Positions 1 to 6,485 of a DNA stretch of 11,938 nt are shown one piece after another. The notes under the pieces were generated by a model that was not told where the DNA came from, did not search any database, and was given only the letters and a program-made list of their open reading frames with translations. The first letter of the stretch is position 1. The number at the start of each line of letters is the position of its first letter. The stretch is from Limisphaerales bacterium (GTDB lineage: Bacteria; Verrucomicrobiota; Verrucomicrobiia; Limisphaerales; UBA11358): the NCBI GenBank assembly GCA_003455565.1, contig DMQW01000412.1:1-11938 (forward strand), in the 5' to 3' direction. The position numbers and the translations under genes are program-made.

Positions 1-2157
1 CGCCGGAGCAAGCACGGCAATTCTGCGTGCATGCAGGAGCCGAACATCAAGAGCGGCTGCGGCGGCCTGCGCGATTTTCAAAATTTATTCTGGATGGCGT
101 TCTTCAAGTATCGCACACGGACGCTGCGCGAATTGCAGGAACGTGAATTTGTCACCGAAGCGGAACGCAAGCAACTGGAGGCCGCCTACGATTTTCTCCT
201 GCGTGTGCGGACGGAGCTGCATTACAACACCAACCGTCCGCAGGATGTCTTGGGGAAAAATCTGCAGCCCGCCGTCGCGTCCAATCTCGGTTACAGCGAG
301 CGTTCGCCCAGCCAGCGCATCGAGAAATTCATGCGCGATCTTTACGTCCACATGCGAAATGTTTTCCTCATCACGCGGACGCTGGAACAGCGCATGGCGC
401 TCGTGCCAAACGCGCCGGGACGTTTGTCGCGGTTGCGCCAGTTGCTGCCCGGCGGGCGCGGGCGCAAGCTGCCGGAGCCGGTGGACGGATTTTTGTTTGT
501 GGACGGCGAAATCCGCGCGGCGAGCAACCGGATTTTTAGCGATTCGCCGCGCCGGCTGATGCGGGTTTTTCTGCACGCACAACAGCGGCAACTGACGTTG
601 CATCCGGATCTGGCGCAATTGATCCGCAGCCAGCTTTCGCTCGTGGACCGGGAGTTTCTGAACGACGAACACGTGCGCGAAACATTTCTGACCATCCTCG
701 AACGGCGCGGCGAGGTCGCCCACATTCTGCGCACGATGCACGAGGTGAATTTTCTCGGCAAATATTTTCCTGAATTCGGCAAGCTGACCTGTCTGGTGCA
801 GCACGAGTTTTATCATCAATACGCCGCCGACGAACACACGCTCGTCTGCCTGGAGCAGCTCGATAAAATCTGGGAGGCCAAGGAGCCGCCGTTCAACGCC
901 TATACGCCGATTTTTCTCGGGCTGGAACGTCCCGGACTGCTTTACCTCGCGCTGCTGTTGCACGATGTCGGCAAGGCGGCGAAACACGAACAAGGCAAGC
1001 ACGCCGAGGTGGGCGCGGCGCTGGCCATGCGCGCCGCGAAACGGTTACAACTGGAAGCCAACGCCGCAGACACGGTGCAGTTCCTCGTGGAAAACCATCT
1101 GCTGCTGGCCAGCACTTCGCAGCGGCGCGATCTTGATGACGTGACGGTCATCCGCAATTTCGCCCGGCAGGCCGGCACGCCAGAACGCTTGAATCTGCTG
1201 GCGTTGCTGACGTTTGCCGATTCGCAAGGCACGAGCGACAAACTGTGGAGCGGCTTCAAGGATGCGTTGCTCTGGCAGCTTCATTCGCGCGCAATGACGT
1301 TGCTGACGGGCGGCACGGAATTTCGTCGCGCCTCCGAAAATGCGCGCCAAGAACTCCGTGATGAAGTGCGTGGTCTGGCACCCAAACGCATCAGCGACGA
1401 GGAACTGGACGCACATTTTGCGCAGTTACCGGCGCGCTATTTTGAGATTCACATGCCGGGAGAGATTCACGACGACCTTGAGTTGACCCATCGGTTTATG
1501 CACCGGCTGGTGTTGGAAGGCCAACGCACGCTGGCCCCGGTCGCGGCGTGGATTGACGATCCGGATCGCGGTTACAACCTGGTAAAAATCTGCACCTGGG
1601 ACCGGGCCGGATTGTTCGGGAAAATCGCCGGAACCTTGAGCGCGGCCGGACTCAATATTTTAGGCGCGCAGATTTTCACGCGGGCCGATGGCATTGCGCT
1701 CGACACATTTTTTGTGAACGATTGCCGCACCGGAAATCTGGCGACGCGGGAACAGCGCGAAAAATTCACCGGCCTGCTGGAATCGGTCTTGACCGGTGAC
1801 GAGATGGACTTGCGTTCGCTCATCGCGCTCCAGACTTCGGCGCGGTCAAGCTACTCGGCCTATCTCGGCGAACGCATCAGCACGCAGATACATTTTGACA
1901 ACGACGCTTCCGACGACCGGACCTTGATCGAAATCGAAACCGAGGACCGGCTGGGATTGCTCTTCGTGATTTCGCAGACGTTCGCGGAATTGTCGCTGGA
2001 TATTTCCGCCGCCCGCATCGTGACCGAGCGCGGGGCGGCGCTGGATAGTTTTTATGTCCGCGAACTCGGCGGCGGGAAAATAAATTCACCGGCGCGGCTG
2101 CTGGCGGTTGAAAAGAAACTGCGCACCGCCATCGGCCAGCTTGAAGCCGCCGCGTGA
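1..2157 (+). CDS. glnD: Bifunctional uridylyltransferase/uridylyl-removing enzyme GlnD, 5'-partial
   Basis: GlnD adds UMP to PII signalling proteins under nitrogen limitation and removes it when glutamine is high; it acts in the cytosol. The reading frame is open from base 1, with no start needed, and ends at TGA 2155-2157. The window therefore holds 718 residues and lacks roughly the first 200, which include the nucleotidyltransferase catalytic residues. The first visible landmark is EPNIKSGCGGLRD (about residues 13-25 of this fragment), the conserved segment after the transferase domain. Next come a helical linker, an HD phosphohydrolase motif (LLHDVGK, with H321-D322 of the fragment) for uridylyl removal, and two C-terminal ACT domains starting near residues 525 and 640 that sense glutamine. 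The ATG at base 31 is internal and not a likely start. Codon use is GC-rich and C-ending, unlike the cassette further right, and this gene is best read as host chromosome. Confidence 0.93.
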   Translation, partial: RRSKHGNSACMQEPNIKSGCGGLRDFQNLFWMAFFKYRTRTLRELQEREFVTEAERKQLEAAYDFLLRVRTELHYNTNRPQDVLGKNLQPAVASNLGYSERSPSQRIEKFMRDLYVHMRNVFLITRTLEQRMALVPNAPGRLSRLRQLLPGGRGRKLPEPVDGFLFVDGEIRAASNRIFSDSPRRLMRVFLHAQQRQLTLHPDLAQLIRSQLSLVDREFLNDEHVRETFLTILERRGEVAHILRTMHEVNFLGKYFPEFGKLTCLVQHEFYHQYAADEHTLVCLEQLDKIWEAKEPPFNAYTPIFLGLERPGLLYLALLLHDVGKAAKHEQGKHAEVGAALAMRAAKRLQLEANAADTVQFLVENHLLLASTSQRRDLDDVTVIRNFARQAGTPERLNLLALLTFADSQGTSDKLWSGFKDALLWQLHSRAMTLLTGGTEFRRASENARQELRDEVRGLAPKRISDEELDAHFAQLPARYFEIHMPGEIHDDLELTHRFMHRLVLEGQRTLAPVAAWIDDPDRGYNLVKICTWDRAGLFGKIAGTLSAAGLNILGAQIFTRADGIALDTFFVNDCRTGNLATREQREKFTGLLESVLTGDEMDLRSLIALQTSARSSYSAYLGERISTQIHFDNDASDDRTLIEIETEDRLGLLFVISQTFAELSLDISAARIVTERGAALDSFYVRELGGGKINSPARLLAVEKKLRTAIGQLEAAA

Positions 2158-2219
2158 ACGGAGCAAACCTGTTGCCACCGGCGCGCTGGTCTGATAGAAC
2201 CAAGCCAGCATCACGGGCT

Positions 2220-2237
2220 GGCCGCGCCGAAGCGGCC
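2220..2237. other. GC-rich hairpin between glnD and the tRNA gene
   Basis: GGCCGC at 2220-2225 pairs perfectly with GCGGCC at 2232-2237 around the six-base loop GCCGAA. It lies downstream of glnD and 12 bases before the tRNA. No T-tract follows, so it is not a standard intrinsic terminator. It may slow transcription leaving glnD or be chance in GC-rich DNA. Confidence 0.25.
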
Positions 2238-2249
2238 TGCGCCGCGCAG

Positions 2250-2323
2250 GCGGGTGTGGTTCAATGGTAGAATGTGGCCTTCCCAAGGCTGAGACGAGGG
2301 TTCGATTCCCTTCACCCGCTCCA
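2250..2323 (+). tRNA. tRNA-Gly (anticodon CCC), CCA encoded
   Basis: The gene folds as a full cloverleaf. The acceptor stem is GCGGGTG with CACCCGC, the discriminator base is T2320, and CCA 2321-2323 is encoded. The D arm is GTTC/GAAT and the T arm contains GGTTCGATTCC. The anticodon stem TGGCC/GGCTG encloses the loop TTCCCAA, which gives anticodon CCC. The sequence closely resembles E. coli glyU, recalled from memory. The gene is intact, as expected if an element integrated at its 3' end and restored it. The adjoining accessory genes fit that reading, though no second copy of the tRNA 3' end is evident in the window. Confidence 0.96.
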
Positions 2324-2348
2324 TTCACAATCAACAACTTATGAATGC

Positions 2349-2370
2349 GTGCAGTAAAAGTGCAGTAAAG
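2349..2370 (+). repeat. Two tandem 11-bp direct repeats next to the tRNA
   Basis: GTGCAGTAAAA (2349-2359) is followed directly by GTGCAGTAAAG (2360-2370), one mismatch in 11. The pair lies 25 bases past the tRNA CCA, where arm-type binding sites of a tyrosine recombinase could sit in an att region. That role is a guess from position. Confidence 0.5.
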
Positions 2371-2417
2371 TTATCTCGTTTGAATTATTTTTCTGCCCAT
2401 CTCCGCAGCCGGTGGTT

Positions 2418-2720
2418 TCATGCTTCCCGCAGAATTTGTTCAGCGCGTGGCGGCAGGTTGGAAACCGCTTTGCCATCATTCGGTGACAAAAAAAATTCGC
2501 CCTTGAAATGATTCCGGCCCGTGCGCCACTGGACGAAATCTTGCCAGAAAATCACCCCGCGAAAAACTGGAAAGCCGGAAAGATGAAACCATTCGCGCGC
2601 GGTCGAGTAAGAGATTCCCGCAAGCACGGCAAATTCCTTGGCGTTCAACGCCTGATCCAACCGGCGCTTTTCCAGCACATCCTCCAGCCGGATGCCACGA
2701 AGTTGTTTGTCATCGGCCAT
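2418..2720 (-). CDS. Small HTH / excisionase-like DNA-binding protein
   Basis: A 100-residue cytosolic protein. Residues about 25-66 read as a winged or MerR/excisionase-like helix-turn-helix: an 'AKEFAVLAGISYSTAREW' helix pair, then a short strand and 'FWQDFVQWR'. The tail after residue 70 is charged and without a recognised fold. Its ATG (2720) lies one base after the stop codon of the upstream Rep gene (TAA-G-ATG), so the two are almost certainly co-transcribed and translationally coupled. Small HTH proteins next to Rep genes usually act as excisionase, copy-number regulator or repressor; which applies here cannot be told. The assignment rests on motif appearance only. Confidence 0.6.
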   Translation of the reverse strand: MADDKQLRGIRLEDVLEKRRLDQALNAKEFAVLAGISYSTAREWFHLSGFPVFRGVIFWQDFVQWRTGRNHFKGEFFLSPNDGKAVSNLPPRAEQILREA

Positions 2721-2721
2721 C

Positions 2722-3183
2722 TTATTCGTTGGAAAGTTTGAAATCCTTGAACGCCGGGTGCCGGTGTCCGATCAGCTTCACATTCCACCACGCATTTTCT
2801 TTCGCGACATACTTCGCGCAATAATCGGATACATCGTCCCGGCTGTTCACCGGCTCAATCCGCGCCCGACCGTAACGGTGAAACCATTTCTGCCAAATGT
2901 CCGTTCGCCGCATGTTTTTGCAGTCGCACCACAGCGCATGAGCATGACAGCCATCCCGCCCCGGATTTTGCTCCAGCGCGTAGAAATACGACACGCCCCG
3001 CATTTCCGTCCGCATGAATTTTTCATAGCAACGCCGCCCCGAATCGAAGGATGCCGCCCATTCAAACGTCAGGTGCGAAATCACCTGCCACGGTGCCAAG
3101 CCGTGAACCCAATCGCCCATCTCAATATTCAACTGCGCGGCTTTCATCCGCATTTCCGGCTCAAGATTTCGTGCATTGTTCAT
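2722..3183 (-). CDS. HUH-type rolling-circle replication initiator (Rep-like)
   Basis: A 153-residue protein with the three hallmarks of an HUH single-strand endonuclease in the right order. These are a motif-1-like SHLTFEW (about 36-42), the metal-binding HxH motif in GCHAHAL (H80, H82), and a tyrosine motif YCAKYVAK (Y121, K124, Y125, K128). Such proteins nick one strand at a replicon origin and stay joined to the 5' end through the tyrosine. It is short for a full plasmid Rep and resembles the compact initiators of small replicons and ssDNA phage-like elements. The start is ATG at 3183, with a weak GGTGA six bases upstream. It is followed by the HTH gene with a one-base gap. A palindrome at 3203-3214 lies just upstream and could be its operator or part of an origin. 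The family call is by motif; the element type is inferred. Confidence 0.68.
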   Translation of the reverse strand: MNNARNLEPEMRMKAAQLNIEMGDWVHGLAPWQVISHLTFEWAASFDSGRRCYEKFMRTEMRGVSYFYALEQNPGRDGCHAHALWCDCKNMRRTDIWQKWFHRYGRARIEPVNSRDDVSDYCAKYVAKENAWWNVKLIGHRHPAFKDFKLSNE

Positions 3184-3202
3184 ATTTCACCATTTGCTTT
3201 TC

Positions 3203-3214
3203 GTGTCTGGACAC
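3203..3214. promoter_or_regulatory. Palindrome GTGTCTGGACAC in the divergent region
   Basis: GTGTC (3203-3207) and GACAC (3210-3214) form an inverted repeat around a TG spacer. It is 19 bases upstream of the Rep start on the minus strand and about 55 bases upstream of the broken HepT-like gene on the plus strand. The position suits an operator for the HTH protein or a structure near a nick site. There is no direct evidence of binding. Confidence 0.3.
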
Positions 3215-3267
3215 ACCTTTCGGACAAGGATGGGTTGGCAGGGGCACCCGCTACCTGCGCACGGAGA

Positions 3268-3598
3268 ATGAACTCGTTCGCGTGGGATAAATTCCGCAAA
3301 CAACGGGCCACAGAACGCGAACAATTGCAGCGTTTGGTGTCTGGGATTCACGGACTCCTTGCCAAATGCCGCACCACGACCCCGAATGAAATTGAATTGT
3401 CTGCGCTCGCGGCCTTGCTCCATTCATTCTACACCGGCGTGGAAAATGTTTTCAAGCGCGTGGCGGTAGAGTTGGACGGCGAGCCGGTGCGCGGCGATTC
3501 CTGGCATCGTGAACTTTTGCTGCGGATGAAATCGCCGACCGCACCGGCCGGTGTTGCTGTCGGAAGAACTTCACGACACGTTGAATGAATACCGCTAA
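3268..3598 (+). pseudogene. Broken HepT-like toxin (frameshifted and truncated)
   Basis: The first about 90 residues match the pattern of HepT-like toxins, the HEPN-fold RNases of MNT-HepT toxin-antitoxin pairs: an N-terminal helix, then 'ALAALLHSFYTGVENVFKRV', 'VELDG' and 'WHRELLLRM'. After the codons for KSPT (to 3540) this frame drifts into unrelated residues. In the frame one base later the family sequence resumes as HRPVLLSEELHDTLNEYR and stops at TAA 3596-3598. Removing one G near 3541 joins the two halves exactly. The family's C-terminal RX4-6H catalytic motif, which follows this point in intact proteins, is absent. No MNT nucleotidyltransferase antitoxin lies beside it. The gene therefore has a one-base insertion and a lost active site and is very probably dead. 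The start at ATG 3268 is a choice of convenience; GGAG lies only one or two bases before it. Confidence 0.72.
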
Positions 3599-3643
3599 TC
3601 AGCCGAATCGCCTCTTATCCTTTTCCGCCGTCCGCTTTCCAAT

Positions 3644-3664
3644 TTCAGCCTTCAGCCTTCAGCC
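3644..3664 (+). repeat. Three tandem TTCAGCC heptads
   Basis: TTCAGCC occurs three times in a row at 3644-3650, 3651-3657 and 3658-3664. It sits in the 143-base gap between the broken HepT-like gene and the SLOG/TM gene, about 77 bases before the latter's ATG. TTCAGC-type heptad runs are common between genes in Verrucomicrobiota and Planctomycetota genomes, as recalled. Otherwise the gap shows no clear promoter or terminator. Confidence 0.6.
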
Positions 3665-3741
3665 GTCAAAAGTCTCCCCACCATTGACTGTGCCCTTATT
3701 TTGTTCTTGGCGACCCGAATACACGCCTCCAAGCTTGGTTT

Positions 3742-5757
3742 ATGCGCTCTTCCATCCACGATCGTCCCGCATTCATCGTCGGTGTCACCGGGTTGATGGA
3801 AATCCACCCTGACGATATTGCCGCCGTTCGGAGTGCCGTTCAGACGATTTTTGATTGGATTCGCTATTCCCCCCAGGCTGGCGAGAAAGGCGATCAAATT
3901 CTCGGCAAGGGGCTGGGGTTGCCCGATTCAACTCCGGTTGTTTTGCTTTCCTCGCTCGCCCCCGGCGCAGATCAGATGGTTGCCGCCACTGCCGTGGCCA
4001 GAAATTTTTGCGTCCGGGCTCCGCTCCCATTTCCGATACAACTTTATCCCGAAGCCTCCACCTTTCGCCGTGGCCATAAAGACAGCTCTGGCAATCCCAT
4101 CGTTGACGCGACCGGACTCCCGGTCCCGACCGCAGAAGACCTGGCGCGTCAGCAGCAGTTGGCGGATTCCCTCAAACCCATCACCTCACAAAACACCTTT
4201 CACGTCCTGCTCGCGGACGACCTCAATCGAACCGAGCCTGATCTGGATCGCATTCTTCAGGCTGACCTCCGTGATAAGCATCGCCGCAACCTGCGCTATC
4301 GTGCCGCCGGAGAATACGTTTCCGCTTATTCTGACCTGCTTATCGCCATTTGCGATCAAGCCGGCGAGAATGATGCACCAATTGGTAATTCCAATCTCTC
4401 AGCGCTTGAGCAAAGCGGTGCTCGGCACATCTTGCAGGTTCGTCGGCGTGGACTGACGCCTGGCCTGCTGTCCGTTCAATCGGCGATCTCTTGGGCAGAC
4501 AACGGCCCGATTATCCGCATCTACGCCCGCCGCGCTCCCAATTATTCATCGCCGCCCACCACGGTTCCCCCTACCGTGGACATCAAGGCTGGCGATATTG
4601 CCCTCTGGTATCCGCTCGATTCCCGCCCACACTCTTTTTCTCCCGAAGCCTGGAATGAGAAGCAAATGGAAGTGTTTCGCGAATTCGTGAAACGGCTTGC
4701 GGAAATGAATGACCAACTTAGTGCGTGTGCGCCGGTGGACCTTCAGAAAAGTTTGAACAAATTGCTTCCTGAATTCTCGAATCCATACCGCCCCCTTGCA
4801 ACCTTGGAAAAGGTCACGAATTGGTGCAAAAAATTCCTGCCCAGTCAGGGCAACGACACTGTCCCGAACGACATTCCGCCCAAACAAATGTGTTGTTCAC
4901 CCAAGTTGGAACGACTCGCCCTGTTTCGCGCGCAAGTGACAGATCGGAATCGGAACTTTTACGACAAAAAAATCAAGAAGCTGGCCAGAAGCTTTTTCAT
5001 TCTGGCTTTAACGGCGATCTTTCTTGTCCAATTGGCAGAGTATTGGGTTCCCAAGGTGGCTTCTGGTGCTCCCGCGCCTGTTTGGCTTAACCCTCTTCAG
5101 ATCATGGCATTCTTAACCGCTATTATTGTCATCTCTGTCGCCTGGTGGTTGAATGCCGGCAAAAAGCGTTCCCGCCTTGATGACTGGCAGAACGACTCCC
5201 GGGCACTGGGCGAGTCCCTCCGCGTTCAATTTTACTGGACGGCTTCTGGCACCGGTCAATCCGTTGCTTCCAATTTCCTCCAGCGTGCGCGCGGCGAAGC
5301 CTCTTGGTTGCGGTCGGCGGTAAGTTCCCTGGCGTTTCCGTATGAGGAGGATCGCCGCGACTTCCGAAACCTTTCTCCCGACGAACAACTGGACCGTCTC
5401 CGCCGGGTGAAACTCGGATGGGTTCAGGAACAGTTGAATTTCTTCGAGCGGAGAGTTCACGAATTCCAGATGCGCAAGGGATCACTTCACTTTTGGGCGA
5501 ACCTCCTGCTCGCGGCTGGTTCGGGGCTGGTGATTCTAAATTTCTTCGCGAATCCCAACCGATTCGAGCAGACAATCGAAGACGCCTGTCGTTGGCTTGG
5601 TCTGTGGGGTTTTATTGCGTGGGGCGTGCTCATGCTGCTCGGTTGGTTGATATGCCATTTCGTCCATCTCAAGGCTTGGCAACGCCATCGCAGCAAAGTG
5701 GTGCAGAACTTCCAGCCAGACCCGGAAGAATCTTCTCATGTTGCTTACGAGCGTTAG
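3742..5757 (+). CDS. SLOG-like domain protein with membrane segments (N-terminal part)
   Basis: A 671-residue protein. The N-terminal domain begins FIVGVTGLM (residues 11-19) and has LLSSLAPGADQMVA (68-81), then 'APLPFPIQLYP' (93-103). This is the glycine-rich nucleotide-binding pattern of the SLOG (LOG/DprA-like) superfamily. After a long linker come four hydrophobic segments at about 415-436, 449-470, 581-602 and 621-642. Between the pairs lies 'RALGESLRVQFYW' (487-499), a motif seen in SLOG-associated membrane (SLATT-type) proteins. The likely role is sensing or processing a nucleotide signal and disrupting the inner membrane, as proposed for SLOG-SLATT conflict proteins; this is inference. 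The domain starts right after ATG 3742, supporting that start, although no Shine-Dalgarno is visible. It ends at TAG 5755-5757, and the same frame continues into the next entry, which carries the expected family C-terminus. Confidence 0.8.
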   Translation: MRSSIHDRPAFIVGVTGLMEIHPDDIAAVRSAVQTIFDWIRYSPQAGEKGDQILGKGLGLPDSTPVVLLSSLAPGADQMVAATAVARNFCVRAPLPFPIQLYPEASTFRRGHKDSSGNPIVDATGLPVPTAEDLARQQQLADSLKPITSQNTFHVLLADDLNRTEPDLDRILQADLRDKHRRNLRYRAAGEYVSAYSDLLIAICDQAGENDAPIGNSNLSALEQSGARHILQVRRRGLTPGLLSVQSAISWADNGPIIRIYARRAPNYSSPPTTVPPTVDIKAGDIALWYPLDSRPHSFSPEAWNEKQMEVFREFVKRLAEMNDQLSACAPVDLQKSLNKLLPEFSNPYRPLATLEKVTNWCKKFLPSQGNDTVPNDIPPKQMCCSPKLERLALFRAQVTDRNRNFYDKKIKKLARSFFILALTAIFLVQLAEYWVPKVASGAPAPVWLNPLQIMAFLTAIIVISVAWWLNAGKKRSRLDDWQNDSRALGESLRVQFYWTASGTGQSVASNFLQRARGEASWLRSAVSSLAFPYEEDRRDFRNLSPDEQLDRLRRVKLGWVQEQLNFFERRVHEFQMRKGSLHFWANLLLAAGSGLVILNFFANPNRFEQTIEDACRWLGLWGFIAWGVLMLLGWLICHFVHLKAWQRHRSKVVQNFQPDPEESSHVAYER

Positions 5758-5775
5758 ATACACATTTCACATTTA

Positions 5776-6297
5776 GTGCATCGCGTTCTCGAAGACTGGC
5801 GTGTGGCGGTTTTTCTCGGCTTCCTGCTCTCCGCCTGCATTGCTGGAGTCATCTACGATATTTACGATGTGATATCGCCGGCCGCTGCGACGAATCAGCC
5901 AATTTCATCCCACACGTGGATAGCCGAACCCGAAAAATTGATGAGCATAACCAAAAATATTTTACTGGCTCTTGGCGGATTGCTGCACTGGTGGGCCGCC
6001 GCGAAGTTTCTTGGCGAAAACATCCGCCGCTACTCCGCGATGGCCGGATTGTTTCGTGGCGCTGCCGACCGCACGGATTCCCTGTTGGCGTCGCTGACAG
6101 ATCAAATCAAGCAAACCAACCAGGTTCAGGCCGCCTCACCCTCAAATAATACTGGCCTGGATACAGATATGGAGAAAACCATCGCCGCCATTCAAGAGGT
6201 CTATGTTGCCTTGGGACGGGAGGCATTGAACGAAAATGCGGATTGGCTCCTCATGCACCGCAACAAGCCGATCGAGCCACTCTCGCCTGCCGGTTGA
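5776..6297 (+). CDS. C-terminal membrane part of the SLOG/TM protein, separate reading frame
   Basis: A 173-residue product if started at GTG 5776. It has two hydrophobic segments (about 8-26 and 57-76), then 'RRYSAMAGLFRGAADR' and ends 'LGREALNENADWLLMHRNKPIE'. The ending is the kind found at the C-terminus of single-chain SLOG/TM proteins, following their last membrane pair. It is in the same frame as the upstream gene, with only six sense codons between the TAG and this GTG, and no Shine-Dalgarno precedes the GTG. Three readings fit: a single gene cut by a nonsense mutation, a subunit made by reinitiation, or TAG readthrough. The first looks simplest. A 188-base gap with no clear gene follows before the TIR gene. 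Confidence 0.6.
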   Translation: MHRVLEDWRVAVFLGFLLSACIAGVIYDIYDVISPAAATNQPISSHTWIAEPEKLMSITKNILLALGGLLHWWAAAKFLGENIRRYSAMAGLFRGAADRTDSLLASLTDQIKQTNQVQAASPSNNTGLDTDMEKTIAAIQEVYVALGREALNENADWLLMHRNKPIEPLSPAG

Positions 6298-6485
6298 TGG
6301 TTGAGGTAACGGGTGATTGGATCAGCCCGCCCAGCCGCGACAATATTTTATTGCTTCCGTCGTCGATTGTCCTACGATGCCTGTCATCACATCATGGGCA
6401 ATCCTCAATATCCTGCCACAGGCTCTGGGATCGTAATTGACACCCTGTCCAAGACCCAAGCCAACCGCAGCGCAGCATTTTTCCT

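Larger units (their letters stand above)
2324..3598. mobile_element. Putative remnant of an integrated element next to tRNA-Gly
   Basis: This stretch, directly after the tRNA 3' end, carries an HUH-type Rep gene, an HTH/excisionase-like gene, a pair of direct repeats and a broken HepT-like gene. Replication-initiator and small HTH genes beside a tRNA are typical of integrated plasmid- or phage-like elements. No recombinase gene and no second attachment site are visible, so the right boundary is arbitrary. The element may be a degraded remnant, or the left end of a larger island that includes the conflict cassette. Confidence 0.4.

Noticed and set aside
85..1002. Long minus-strand frame of 305 codons inside glnD
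   Set aside because: It mirrors the GC-rich glnD frame and shows no domain; glnD on the plus strand is clearly the gene.
2086..2337. Minus-strand reading frame across the tRNA (GAGEGNRTLVSALGRP-type text)
   Set aside because: This is the antisense translation of the tRNA-Gly gene, a well-known false protein.
2692..3267. Plus-strand frame leading into the HepT-like relic
   Set aside because: It is antisense to the Rep gene and has no domain; only the part from about 3268 resembles a protein family.
5418..6149. Plus-strand 243-codon frame bridging the two halves of the SLOG/TM protein
   Set aside because: It is out of phase with both halves, whose frame carries the membrane segments and family motifs; its own text is low-complexity and arginine-rich.
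6437..6442. TTGACA as a possible -35 element before the TIR gene
   Set aside because: No convincing -10 box lies 16-18 bases downstream, so a promoter here is not supported.
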